A DNA stretch of 64,000 nt, taken from positions 1,178,001 to 1,242,000 of the forward strand of contig NC_012804.1 of assembly GCF_000022365.1 (NCBI RefSeq), in the 5' to 3' direction. Position 1 is the first letter of the stretch. The number at the start of each line of letters is the position of its first letter. The notes below the pieces were generated by a model. The model did not search any database. It had not been told where the DNA came from and worked only from the letters and a program-made list of their open reading frames with translations. This DNA comes from Thermococcus gammatolerans EJ3 (GTDB lineage Archaea; Methanobacteriota_B; Thermococci; Thermococcales; Thermococcaceae). Both the position numbers and the translations under genes were made by a program. Below, piece after piece: positions 44,994 through 53,933 of the stretch.

Positions 44994-47900
44994 GTGAAAC
45001 AGAATAGGAAAACAACTTGGCATATTGCAATCCTGATTGGGGTTCTGGTGCTGGTGAGCACTGCTCCTCTGGAGCACCCAGCCGAAGCTTCAAACACATC
45101 CATTCAGGGATACGTGGATGCCCTTAAAAGCGCGTTCCGCGAGCTTACCGACAGGGATCTCCAGGGCACCGTCGAGGTAACTCCAGGCTCAGGGTTTGAA
45201 ATAGATCCCAACGCAAAAGTCGTGAAAGTTGGGGCCGACGAGTTCACGAAGTCCTACCACGGTATCATTGGGGGCAGGGGCTTCTACCTGGTCGCCTACG
45301 GGCTGGTCAACCTCTCCATCCCCAACCTGCCCGGAAACGGCGCAGATCCCCTGTGGCACTTCAACCTTACGTTGAAGAAGGGCGAATTCAAAACCGAACT
45401 CGCCACTGAGGTCGTGACCTACTGGCTCCTCGAGAAAGTCGGAAGCTACAATGGGGTCAACCTGAAGAAGATCGCAGAGTACAGGAAGAGTGAGGTGATA
45501 AGCGAGTACAAAAAGATCGGAAAGGCCAAGCAGGTGGAGTGGCTCTTCAAGTACCTCAACGACAAGACGATCAAGGACGTCATTACCGGTGTGTACTGGG
45601 GAGACTATCCGGACGTTTACGGCTGGACGTGCAAGAGCTCCCTCCTGTACAGGGAGATCAAGAAAACCTATCCCTACGTCAAACCGCCCGTCCCGCTCTC
45701 AAGCCCAAAGAAGATAGAGCATGACTCCTGCCTGATAAACGTTCTGCCGATCTACCACCTTGGAATAAAGCTCGGCAACGAAAAGCTCTCCTACACGGTA
45801 ATCCTCTTCAACCACACCTCGCGGGAGTATATAATCGGAATAAACAAGACCTCTTCGGGCTACACAGTCGGCCTTTGGATAAAGTACCTCAACATGACGA
45901 CACTGGAGGTAAAGCCCCTCTGGTTCGACTCGTCCGAAAAGCTCACCCTGACTTTCGTCGACGGATACAACCTCACTATCAGCTCCGCTGACGTCGGGAA
46001 GACCTTCACAACTCCTCTCGCTGGTGGATTCTGGGAGTTGGAGTATCTGGATCTGTACTTACACTCCTATTGGTGGGGAATTCATGAGGTGCACAAACCT
46101 AAGCTCAAGTGGTATGATCACAAGGGATACGTTATCATAGAAGAGTACCTCTCCAGCCTTGCTGGCGACTCTCTGAGAGCATCCTTAAACGTCTCAGCCT
46201 GGAGTGATAAGATGCTCAAAATTGAAATGCTCTACCTCGTGGACAGCAGCTACAAGCAGGAGATTGACTACGGAAACGCCACAGTCAACCTAACGCTTGA
46301 AGACATCGGGAAGACTTTCATACTTGATAGGGAGACGGGACTCGTGGTAGGGCTTCAAGGCGAAGCACTTCCAGGATGGAGCTTTGTGGGGAACACAAGA
46401 ATCGATCCGAGGAAAGGGGTCATAATTCTCACCCCCGACGAGTGGGGAAGGAGGGGTGCGGCCTGGTTCGATAAGCCAGTTGACCTCTCCCGGCCCTTCA
46501 CGGCAACCATAATATTCTACGCCGGACACAAAGGAGGAGCGGATGGAATTGCGGTTGGCTTTCAAGCCAGAGGACTTGACGCCCTTGGAGGGAGTGGAGG
46601 CGACTGCGGTTTCAAGGGCATCACCCCGGCCGTTGGGTTCAAGCTCTGGGAGTACAAAGAAAAGGTAACCTTCGTGGACGATGGAAACGAGGAAGACGTT
46701 ACCGGGGGAGTTTCCTTCGCCGACGGGAAGGAGCACGTGCTCAAGCTTTCATGGAACCCGACAACGAAGAGCCTCACCCTTGAGGTCGACGGCCACGTCT
46801 ATGCCAGCAGAACTATCGATCTGAACGCAAAGTTCGGATCCGCAAAGGTGTACTTTGGAGTTACCGCGGCAACGGGTGGAAGAACAAACCTTCACTACTT
46901 CGTGCCGGCCGATGAGTTCATGCTCGCCGCCGTGCCTGAAAAGGCAAAGACAATGCTCTCCACTTTGAGTGGACTCGGGCGGGATACCATCGAGCTCGCC
47001 CCTATTGTCAGCGATATGGAAACCGCTCTAAAGGAAGAAAACTACCGGAAGGTGCTCCAGGACTATTACACCTTCAGAACTCAACTGGTTAGAAGGACTC
47101 TTCCAGAGATAAAGGAGAACCTCAAGGACACCCTTATTGTCCAGCAGATGAACATCTCCTCGATAGCACTTGATGCGCTGGTACAGGCCATTAAGAAGGC
47201 GGCGTTTGAGGGGGACGTGGTCTCAGCCCTTAACTACTCCGAATCCGCCCACAACCTTGCGCTCAATATGAGCGAGCAGAAGATCGCGGAGATGATCCGG
47301 GAGATCAACAAGCTCAAGGAGCAGCTGAGGGAACACGGGGTCTCGGTGTCTTCAATGGACGAGAAGATAAGCTCAATAGAGGAGCTCAGAAAAGAGGGCA
47401 GATACGTGGAGGCGTGCCGCGTTGCCGCATCGCTCGAGACAAAACTCAGGGAAGTACTCAACATGACCCTCATGGTGGAGGAGAGGATAACGGGCCTCCA
47501 GAGCCTCTACAAAGCCTCAAAGATCGGGGAGATCAGTGAGGATGAGTTCAACGCCGGAATAGCCCGGGCCAAAGAGCTCATGAGGGAGTGGAAGTTCAGC
47601 GAGGCCATGAGGGTCCTCTCGGATCTGGAGAAGAAGATAATGCCCTGGCAGCTTGTTGGAGATGCGTACTTTGACAACTCTACAGGTGTAATAGTTCTTA
47701 CACCCGATCAGGCCTCCAAGAGAGGAGCTGCTTGGTTCAAATACCAGGTGAACCTCTCTAGGCCATTCAAGGCGATCTTGATGTTCTACGCTGGAAGGCA
47801 GAGTGGAGGTGACGGAATCGCGGTCGGCTTCCAGTCTCTGGGTCCCAAAGCCATCGGAGGATATGGAAGCGATTGTGGTTTCCGCGGCATAAGCAGGGCC

Positions 47901-48632
47901 GTTGGGTTCAAGCTCTGGGAGTTAAACAGGGAAATCTACCTCGTTACTCCCGGAGGAGAAAGGAAGCTCGCTGACGTCAGCTTCGCGGACGGTAAGGAAC
48001 ACAAAATGACCATCTACTGGGATCCAAAGACCAAGACTCTGACCCTCGAAGTTGACGGCAGGAACTACACCCAGGTGAACGTAGACATTCCGGCGTTGCT
48101 TGGCTCCGAAACGGCCTACTTCGGCGTCAGCGCCGGCAACGGGGCCGCCCACAACCTCCACTACTTCGTACCACTTGCCCTGTACGTTCCAGGGGAAATG
48201 AAGGCGAAACTCAAGATAACAGGAACCCCTGAGGGAGCCGAAGTCTACATCAACGGAACACTTAAGGGCAAGATTCCGGTCGAACTCACGCTCAAGCCCG
48301 GCAAATACTCGATCACCATTAGAAAGGAGGGTTACAATGAGAAGAGCCTGACCATCACACTGAAACCCGGGGAGAGCAGGGAACTCAGTGTAGCCCTCGA
48401 GAAGGTTCAGACTTCAACGACTTCCGTCGTCAGGACCACGACCTCTTCCACCACGCACAGGGAACACTCGACGACCTCAACGACCACAACCACCTCCAAG
48501 ACTGGAGAAACGAGCTCGACTACAGAAAACACCGGCACGAGCAGCAGCTCAAAGAGTGGTGGCGGCATTTGCGGGCCTGCCTGGCTCGTACTGCTCGTAC
48601 TGTTGCCCGTACTCGCAAGGAGGAGGCGCTGA
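44994..48632 (+). CDS. Large lectin-like surface protein with PEGA domain and CGP-CTERM tail
   Basis: Exported protein of 1212 residues, function unknown. Signal peptide at about 10-30. An N-terminal domain of about 430 residues is unassigned. Two homologous L-type-lectin-like beta-sandwich domains follow at about 461-635 and 884-1060 (both with RGAAWF, LSRPF, GIAVGFQ, DCGF, AVGFKLWE), separated by a helical, coiled-coil-prone segment. A PEGA domain lies at about 1071-1140, then a Thr/Ser-rich linker and the CGP-CTERM tail with Cys1193 and a final RRRR. A carbohydrate-binding cell-surface role is likely. The GTG at 44994 has GGAGGTG six bases upstream; a GTG at 44985 lies inside that site. 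Confidence 0.85.
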   Translation: MKQNRKTTWHIAILIGVLVLVSTAPLEHPAEASNTSIQGYVDALKSAFRELTDRDLQGTVEVTPGSGFEIDPNAKVVKVGADEFTKSYHGIIGGRGFYLVAYGLVNLSIPNLPGNGADPLWHFNLTLKKGEFKTELATEVVTYWLLEKVGSYNGVNLKKIAEYRKSEVISEYKKIGKAKQVEWLFKYLNDKTIKDVITGVYWGDYPDVYGWTCKSSLLYREIKKTYPYVKPPVPLSSPKKIEHDSCLINVLPIYHLGIKLGNEKLSYTVILFNHTSREYIIGINKTSSGYTVGLWIKYLNMTTLEVKPLWFDSSEKLTLTFVDGYNLTISSADVGKTFTTPLAGGFWELEYLDLYLHSYWWGIHEVHKPKLKWYDHKGYVIIEEYLSSLAGDSLRASLNVSAWSDKMLKIEMLYLVDSSYKQEIDYGNATVNLTLEDIGKTFILDRETGLVVGLQGEALPGWSFVGNTRIDPRKGVIILTPDEWGRRGAAWFDKPVDLSRPFTATIIFYAGHKGGADGIAVGFQARGLDALGGSGGDCGFKGITPAVGFKLWEYKEKVTFVDDGNEEDVTGGVSFADGKEHVLKLSWNPTTKSLTLEVDGHVYASRTIDLNAKFGSAKVYFGVTAATGGRTNLHYFVPADEFMLAAVPEKAKTMLSTLSGLGRDTIELAPIVSDMETALKEENYRKVLQDYYTFRTQLVRRTLPEIKENLKDTLIVQQMNISSIALDALVQAIKKAAFEGDVVSALNYSESAHNLALNMSEQKIAEMIREINKLKEQLREHGVSVSSMDEKISSIEELRKEGRYVEACRVAASLETKLREVLNMTLMVEERITGLQSLYKASKIGEISEDEFNAGIARAKELMREWKFSEAMRVLSDLEKKIMPWQLVGDAYFDNSTGVIVLTPDQASKRGAAWFKYQVNLSRPFKAILMFYAGRQSGGDGIAVGFQSLGPKAIGGYGSDCGFRGISRAVGFKLWELNREIYLVTPGGERKLADVSFADGKEHKMTIYWDPKTKTLTLEVDGRNYTQVNVDIPALLGSETAYFGVSAGNGAAHNLHYFVPLALYVPGEMKAKLKITGTPEGAEVYINGTLKGKIPVELTLKPGKYSITIRKEGYNEKSLTITLKPGESRELSVALEKVQTSTTSVVRTTTSSTTHREHSTTSTTTTTSKTGETSSTTENTGTSSSSKSGGGICGPAWLVLLVLLPVLARRRR

Positions 48633-48718
48633 GCCCCTCCTCAACTTTTTTCAACTTCCACCCCATTCTTCCACAATTACATAAAAACATTAACATGCAA
48701 TTCTGCAATTGGGTAAGA

Positions 48719-49651
48719 TTAAGTGGACTCCGCCATCTCCATGACCCTGTCGAAGACTGCCCCGTGGTTGCCGAAGGCCTCGAACATCCTGTCGGAATAG
48801 CCCTTGGACGCCGTCTGGAGGAAATCCCAGAGGTTGCGGTTTATTTCATCGCTCACTGGAACGTGGAGGGGCATCGGCTCGTAGTAGTCTAGCCCCTTTA
48901 TGAGGGCCGTTGAGAAGTACCAGAGTGTTTTTCTCACCTTTCTCCCGCTTATCTTGGAGAAGCTCGCCTCCATGCAGTTGAAGGCGGCGTGGAGAACGAT
49001 AATCATGTTGATCTCAACACCCTTTCGGAGGAGTTTTAGACGCCCCCTGTTGGAGGACAGATCCTTGATCCTGTACCCGCTTTTAGTCTTCGTATCGTAA
49101 GGAACCTTGATGCCGTAAATGCCCTCCACTCTGGGATCGTAGACAAGAACGTCGGTACCTCCGACTATGTACAAGCTGTCCCCCCTGACCTCGACGACGG
49201 TGTTTTCGGTGCTTAAAACGGGAAGACCGCTGGCCAGTGCCAGTACTGACATCGTACTTTTCCCCGTGTGCGGGTAGCCCACGAAGAGAACCGCCCGTCC
49301 GGAGGGGGAGACAACGCCCACAGAGTCAGTGACGAAGATCCTGCCCTCCTTGGCCCCGGCCCTCGCCGCGGCCTGCAGGGTGAAGAAAACCGGGGCCTCG
49401 TTTCCGTACGCAGAGGGGACGCCGGATTCTATTTTGTACTCGTCCCGCCCGAGATGATCGTAAACAGCACTGAAAACCCTGAAGCGCTCCCCCTTAAAGC
49501 GTTCTATGAGAACGCGCTCCCCCCCATTGGTCTCTCTAACGTCAGGGAGGTACCTCCGTGCAAAGAGACTTCTCAGACCTTCCGGGAACCCATCGTCGAG
49601 TTCCCCGGTTATAGAGAAGGGGACTCCTCCGATCTCCAAATCCATCGTCAT
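48719..49651 (-). CDS. HPr-kinase-like P-loop protein
   Basis: A 310-residue protein with the P-loop GYPHTGKST near residue 130 and surrounding features of the HPr kinase/phosphorylase C-terminal fold (VSPSGRAVLFVG, LPVLSTENTVVEVRG, YIVGGTDVLVYDP). The rest is unassigned. Archaea of this group lack the bacterial phosphotransferase HPr as the usual substrate, so it may phosphorylate another protein or small molecule. The ATG at 49651 has no good ribosome site, suggesting a leaderless transcript. It is followed by nothing on its strand and shares no operon. Confidence 0.7.
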   Translation of the reverse strand: MTMDLEIGGVPFSITGELDDGFPEGLRSLFARRYLPDVRETNGGERVLIERFKGERFRVFSAVYDHLGRDEYKIESGVPSAYGNEAPVFFTLQAAARAGAKEGRIFVTDSVGVVSPSGRAVLFVGYPHTGKSTMSVLALASGLPVLSTENTVVEVRGDSLYIVGGTDVLVYDPRVEGIYGIKVPYDTKTKSGYRIKDLSSNRGRLKLLRKGVEINMIIVLHAAFNCMEASFSKISGRKVRKTLWYFSTALIKGLDYYEPMPLHVPVSDEINRNLWDFLQTASKGYSDRMFEAFGNHGAVFDRVMEMAEST

Positions 49652-49713
49652 CCCAGAGTGGGTGGAGCGGAGGGGTTAATAACTTTATCGAAACCGAAAA
49701 GGGGAAAAAGAAC

Positions 49714-50394
49714 TCACTCCAGAGCCGCGAGGAGCTTCTCCATGAACATCTTCTCGGGGTAAGCTCCCTCGAACTGAACCTTGTCCTCTCCGTCCACCTG
49801 GATGACTATCTTCGGAACGGCCATGACGCTGTACTGGTCGGCCCACTCGGGGTATTCAATCGCCTCGACCATGTCGCCGAGTATCCTGCCCTTGCCGGCG
49901 TTGGTGTTTTCGATGGCAAACTTGTGGGCCATTCTAACTGCCAGCGGACAGTAGGGGCAGGTTGGCGTTACGAAGACGAGTATCCTGACGTCCCTGTCAA
50001 TCTTCGCAAGTGCCTCCTTGCTCTCGGGCATGAGGTCGGTGGTCATGTTGCTGACGTCGACTATGTCCTCAAGGAAAGCGCTGAACTCATGGCCGGCCGG
50101 AAGGCCAAAGAACCTAACGCCGACGTCCTTTCCGTCGTGGGTTATCGTAACGGCCGGAGCGCGGTCAATCCGGTACTGCTCGGCTACCTTCCTGCCTTCT
50201 TCGGTGTCGAAGTCGTAGAACTCGTAGGTGAGCTTGTCGGTGAGCTCGCTTAACTCCTGGACGAGCTGCTTGAGCTGGTCGCAGTACTGGCAGTGCTCCT
50301 TTCCGGTGAAACCAATGATCTTGACGGGGTTCGTCATTTTGGAGAAGAACTCCTCCTTTATGATCTTCTTATCGGCATCGCTAATCAGTCCCAT
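49714..50394 (-). CDS. pdo: Protein disulfide oxidoreductase (glutaredoxin-like PDO)
   Basis: Two tandem thioredoxin folds in one 226-residue chain, each with a CXXC site: Cys35-Gln-Tyr-Cys38 and Cys146-Pro-Tyr-Cys149, the same motifs and positions as Pyrococcus furiosus PDO. It oxidises, reduces and isomerises disulfides in the cytoplasm of hyperthermophiles and accepts electrons from thioredoxin reductase. It is divergent from surR, with a canonical SurR site between them, as in Pyrococcus. ATG at 50394 behind GGAGGTGTG. Confidence 0.96.
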   Translation of the reverse strand: MGLISDADKKIIKEEFFSKMTNPVKIIGFTGKEHCQYCDQLKQLVQELSELTDKLTYEFYDFDTEEGRKVAEQYRIDRAPAVTITHDGKDVGVRFFGLPAGHEFSAFLEDIVDVSNMTTDLMPESKEALAKIDRDVRILVFVTPTCPYCPLAVRMAHKFAIENTNAGKGRILGDMVEAIEYPEWADQYSVMAVPKIVIQVDGEDKVQFEGAYPEKMFMEKLLAALE

Positions 50395-50460
50395 CTATCA
50401 CACCTCCATCTAAAGGTTTATAATCCTCGCGAACCATTTTCTCCGGGTGAAAATCCCCAG

Positions 50461-50477
50461 GTTTGCAACCTTAGGTT
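50461..50477. promoter_or_regulatory. SurR operator between pdo and surR
   Basis: The sequence GTTTGCAACCTTAGGTT fits the published extended SurR site GTTn3AACn5GTT at every fixed position. It lies about ten bases upstream of the surR TATA (TATATAA, 50488-50494) and about 67 bases upstream of the pdo start. SurR binds such sites when its CXXC is reduced and releases them when sulfur oxidises it. Confidence 0.85.
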
Positions 50478-50526
50478 GAATGATCACTATATAAGCTTTA
50501 CGTCACAGGTTTGGGTGGTGTTGGGC

Positions 50527-51228
50527 ATGCCTGAGAAAGAGCCGGACTTGTTTTATATCCTCGGGAACAAGGTGAGGCGCGACTTGCTGAGCCACCTCAC
50601 GTGCACCGAGTGCTACTTCAGCTTTCTGAGCAGCAAGGTCAGCGTTTCCTCAACTGCCGTTGCCAAGCACCTTAAAATAATGGAGCGCGAGGGAATCTTA
50701 AAATCCTACGAGCGGGAGGGACCCTTCATAGGGCCCGCGAGGAAGTACTACAACATAAACATCGCCAAGACGTACGTCGTCACGATTACCCCCAACATCT
50801 TCTGGTACCGTGGGCTCGACCTGGGCGAGGGATCGGAAGTCCCAATAGAGCTCCCGGAGGAGCTTAAAAACCTCGGGGGGATGGTTCTAACCTTCAGGGA
50901 CTTAAGCAAAAAGCTTGAGGAAGTCCTCAGGGAGCTCCAGGCGATAGAGAGCCAGCGGAACAGGCTCATGGCGATGATCAAAGAGACATACCTCAAGGAA
51001 ATCGGTGACATGACCCAGCTGGCAATCCTCCACTACGTTCTCCTCAACGGCTCGGCCACCGTTGACGAGCTCAGCGACAGGCTCAACCTCAAGGAGAGGG
51101 AGGTGCTTCAGAAGGCGAGCGAGCTGGACAGGTTCGTTCCGTTAAGAATAAAAGACGGCGTTATAACGATAGATGACGAAAGGCTGAAGGCAAAGCTCGG
51201 CGGTGAAGGCGATGCCGGAGAAGATTAA
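50527..51228 (+). CDS. surR: Sulfur-response regulator SurR
   Basis: Redox-sensing transcription factor that switches Thermococcales between hydrogen production and sulfur reduction. The N-terminal ArsR-like winged helix contains the redox switch Cys26-Thr-Glu-Cys29 in HLTCTECYF, then SSKVSVSSTAVAKHLKIMEREG as recognition region. The C-terminal part is a helical dimer domain followed by a second winged-helix-like unit (ATVDELSDRLNLKEREVL). 233 residues from the ATG at 50527, close to the 232 of the Pyrococcus protein. It overlaps the ferredoxin gene by 17 bases and is divergent from pdo. Confidence 0.95.
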   Translation: MPEKEPDLFYILGNKVRRDLLSHLTCTECYFSFLSSKVSVSSTAVAKHLKIMEREGILKSYEREGPFIGPARKYYNINIAKTYVVTITPNIFWYRGLDLGEGSEVPIELPEELKNLGGMVLTFRDLSKKLEEVLRELQAIESQRNRLMAMIKETYLKEIGDMTQLAILHYVLLNGSATVDELSDRLNLKEREVLQKASELDRFVPLRIKDGVITIDDERLKAKLGGEGDAGED

Positions 51229-51415
51229 AATCGTTGTTAACGAAGACCGCTGTTATCTCTGCGGTGGTTGCGCCGGGGTCTGCCCGACGTTGGCGATAGA
51301 GGTGCACTCGAGCGGCTGGGAGTTTCTGCAGGACAAGTGCATAAGTTGCAGGATATGCATCAACGCCTGTCCGGTTGGAGCGCTGAGCGCCGAGCCCCTG
51401 GAGGTGAAAGCATGA
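51212..51415 (+). CDS. 2[4Fe-4S] ferredoxin
   Basis: Small electron carrier of 67 residues with two complete CX2CX2CX3CP motifs ([12 protein letters not shown] and [12 protein letters not shown]), so two [4Fe-4S] clusters. It lies between surR and the geranylgeranyl reductase, with overlaps on both sides; its likely role is to feed electrons to that reductase. The ATG at 51212 has GGTGAAGGCG upstream and lies within the surR end. Confidence 0.92.
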   Translation: MPEKIKIVVNEDRCYLCGGCAGVCPTLAIEVHSSGWEFLQDKCISCRICINACPVGALSAEPLEVKA

Positions 51416-52599
51416 GCTGGAAGTACGATGTCGTCGTCGTTGGGGCAGGAATAGCAGGGCCCATAGTCGCCAGAAACGTTGCCAGGGCAGGTTTTTCTGT
51501 CCTGCTCATTGATAAAAAGTGGGCGATAGGCACTCCAAAGCAGTGCGCCGAGGGCATAAGCATAAAGGTCTTTGAGAAGTACGACATTCCCTACGACAAG
51601 CGCTTCATCAACCGCGAGATTTACGGAGCAAAACTCTACTCCCCGAGCGGTTACGAGCTTGAGATGAGGTACAAGGACGTCAGCGGTGTTATCCTCGAGA
51701 GGAAGGTCTTCGACAAGATGCTCGCCTACTACGCCGCCAAAGCTGGAGCCGACGTTCTCGCGAGAACTGAGGCCTTAGACGTCATAAGGAAAGATGGAAA
51801 GGTCGTTGGAATCAAGGCCAAGCACGAGGACGAGCCGATTGAGATTTACGCCGACGTTATCGTCGCGGCTGACGGCGTTGAGAGCACGATAGCGAGGAAA
51901 GCCGGCATAAACACCTACGCCCCACCGCATGAGTTCGATTCGAGCTACGAATATGAGATGCTCATCGAGGGATTCGACCCCGATTTAATCCACCTCTGGT
52001 TCGGCAACGAGATAGCACCTCGCGGTTACGTCTGGGTCTTCCCGAAGGACGAGGACAGGGCCAACGTGGGAATTGGAATTAACTCCGACAACCCGCAGAC
52101 GGCCAAGTACTACCTCGACAAGTGGCTGAAGGAGAACAACATACCAGCTAAGAAGCTCCTCGAAATAAACGTCGGAGTCGTCCCGGTTGGAGGCTTCGTC
52201 AAGGAGCTCGTCAAGAACAACGTCCTCGTCGTCGGCGATGCAGCAAGGCAGGTCAACCCGATGCACGGCGGCGGAATGGCGGAGGCGATGGAAGCGGGAA
52301 CGATAGCGAGCAAGTGGATAGTCAAGGCCCTCGAAGAGGAGAACCTCTCCCTGCTCCAGAACTACACCAAGGAGTGGTGGGAGACCGACGGAAAGAGGCT
52401 TGAAAAGGTTCTAAAGGTCAGGCGCGTTACCGAGAAGCTCACGGATGAAGACCTCGACCTCTTCATACAGGTTCTCAGCGGAGCAGATGCGGAGAAGATA
52501 GCCGGCGGAGACTACGGAGAGGTCATAAAAGCCCTCCTCAAGCATCCGAAGGTCCTCATGAGCAAGAGAAGGCTGAGCCTTCTTAAAAGCCTTCTCTAA
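51412..52599 (+). CDS. Digeranylgeranylglycerophospholipid reductase (geranylgeranyl reductase family)
   Basis: Flavoprotein that saturates the isoprenoid chains of archaeal membrane lipids. The FAD-binding [20 protein letters not shown] motif at the N-terminus, the PKQCAEGIS loop near residue 45 with the family cysteine, VAADGVEST, and the second FAD motif [21 protein letters not shown] are all present. 395 residues, typical. The ATG overlaps the ferredoxin stop by four bases, and the ferredoxin is the probable electron donor. Confidence 0.92.
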   Translation: MSWKYDVVVVGAGIAGPIVARNVARAGFSVLLIDKKWAIGTPKQCAEGISIKVFEKYDIPYDKRFINREIYGAKLYSPSGYELEMRYKDVSGVILERKVFDKMLAYYAAKAGADVLARTEALDVIRKDGKVVGIKAKHEDEPIEIYADVIVAADGVESTIARKAGINTYAPPHEFDSSYEYEMLIEGFDPDLIHLWFGNEIAPRGYVWVFPKDEDRANVGIGINSDNPQTAKYYLDKWLKENNIPAKKLLEINVGVVPVGGFVKELVKNNVLVVGDAARQVNPMHGGGMAEAMEAGTIASKWIVKALEEENLSLLQNYTKEWWETDGKRLEKVLKVRRVTEKLTDEDLDLFIQVLSGADAEKIAGGDYGEVIKALLKHPKVLMSKRRLSLLKSLL

Positions 52600-53431
52600 T
52601 GCACCTGATTCCCTTCCCCATTTTTCTTGAGAACACCACGATCTCAGCGGGCTTGCCCATTTTGATACTGCCCCACGGGAAGTTAAGCCTCCTCTCGCCT
52701 TCAAGTCTGTAAAGTAAGACGGTGTCACCATTGTCCTCAACTACTGTAAAGCCCTCACTGTTCTTCAGGCATTCTATCACCTCACACCATCCATCTCTAC
52801 AAGGAAGTGGCCTAGGAAGTAAGCCCTCCAAGATTTCCAGATGGACGAGCCTGGAAAGACTCTCAATTTCGGGGGGACTCATAGTGTACAGTCTCCGGAG
52901 TGCAACGAGAAAAACAGGGAATCGTCTGTCTCCACTTTCAACACCGTATCCAAGCTCTCTAAAGGGATCCCGTGGAAAATCTCCATGAAGGGCATTCCTT
53001 AGTTTGATTATCCTGTTGACCCATACCTGTATTTCCAGTGGCTCCCCGAGGAGGGAAAAGCGCCTGTCGAGGGAAAAGCCCCTACTCAAGTTTAAGTCTC
53101 TGAGATAGCCAAGCTGCAGACCCAGCTCAGGAACATTGATGAGAAGACCGTTTTTCCGGAGAACTTTGTAGCCCCTGACAAAAGTAGTGTAGGAGTCTTC
53201 GACAAGATCGTCAAGCTCCAGTGCAAAGGAGTAGAGGCTTAGATCGGATAGGCCCAAAACGAAAGTAGACTGGACGTCCAGCAAAAAGAGCGAGTCAATG
53301 CTCTGGTTTTCTATCCTTTCCTTTAGCCTCCTTAAGGTTTCACCGGCATCTCTGGCGAGAATATTCACCAAGTGTTTTAAGTCTTTAAGTCCTTTGCTAT
53401 TCAGACTACTATTCACTGAAACAACCCCCAC
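52583..53431 (-). CDS. Hypothetical protein
   Basis: An unrecognised cytoplasmic protein of about 282 residues. Predicted alpha/beta with a helical middle ([43 protein letters not shown]). No catalytic motif or membrane helix is visible. The start is uncertain: the frame is open to 53527, but a TTTAAAGTTAAAA promoter-like sequence at about 53444-53457 favours one of the GTG codons at 53431 or 53416. Its end overlaps the geranylgeranyl reductase gene by 17 bases. It may be a lineage-specific gene. Confidence 0.55.
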   Translation of the reverse strand: MGVVSVNSSLNSKGLKDLKHLVNILARDAGETLRRLKERIENQSIDSLFLLDVQSTFVLGLSDLSLYSFALELDDLVEDSYTTFVRGYKVLRKNGLLINVPELGLQLGYLRDLNLSRGFSLDRRFSLLGEPLEIQVWVNRIIKLRNALHGDFPRDPFRELGYGVESGDRRFPVFLVALRRLYTMSPPEIESLSRLVHLEILEGLLPRPLPCRDGWCEVIECLKNSEGFTVVEDNGDTVLLYRLEGERRLNFPWGSIKMGKPAEIVVFSRKMGKGIRCIREGF

Positions 53432-53553
53432 AGTTACATCTGGTGACTTTTTAACTTTAAAATTATCGAATTCCGAACACCGAAACTTTAATAACCAGAA
53501 ATGAGGTATGAATATATACTGCTTCATGACAAAGGGGAGTTGGAGGTGTCAAG

Positions 53554-53931
53554 ATGCCCGCTGGAATGACTCCAGGAGTCTTGGGTCTAGGGGCTATTGG
53601 AGTTCTTGGAATAATTGTGTTCCTGATAGCCCTGTTTGTAGCTGGTCTCTTCCTGTACTTTGGAGCAAAGATAGTCGGGATCGAAGACGCAACCATCGGC
53701 AAGTCAATGATAGCCGTTTTAGGCGGTGGAATATTGGAGGCTATATTGTCGATTGTTCCAGTTATAGGCTGGTTGCTCGGCATAATAGGTTACATCTGGG
53801 TCATAAAGGCTGTCTTTAACACAACGTGGCTAAAGGCTTTCCTGGCGTGGATAATGACTATAGTAGTGGTTATCATTACTGCATTCGTCTTGGGCGCAAT
53901 CATTGGACTCTCCATTTCAGCAGTCCCGTGA
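53554..53931 (+). CDS. Small four-helix membrane protein
   Basis: A 125-residue, almost wholly hydrophobic protein with four membrane segments (LGIIVFLIALFVAGLFLYFG, IAVLGGGILEAILSIVPVIG, LLGIIGYIWVIKAVF, AFLAWIMTIVVVIITAFVLG). No charged residues suggest catalysis. The family is unrecognised; it is somewhat like small archaeal Yip1-type or DUF membrane proteins. ATG at 53554 behind GGAGGTGTCAAG. It ends against the topoisomerase gene with a T-rich run shared as terminator. Confidence 0.7.
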   Translation: MPAGMTPGVLGLGAIGVLGIIVFLIALFVAGLFLYFGAKIVGIEDATIGKSMIAVLGGGILEAILSIVPVIGWLLGIIGYIWVIKAVFNTTWLKAFLAWIMTIVVVIITAFVLGAIIGLSISAVP

Positions 53932-53933
53932 TT

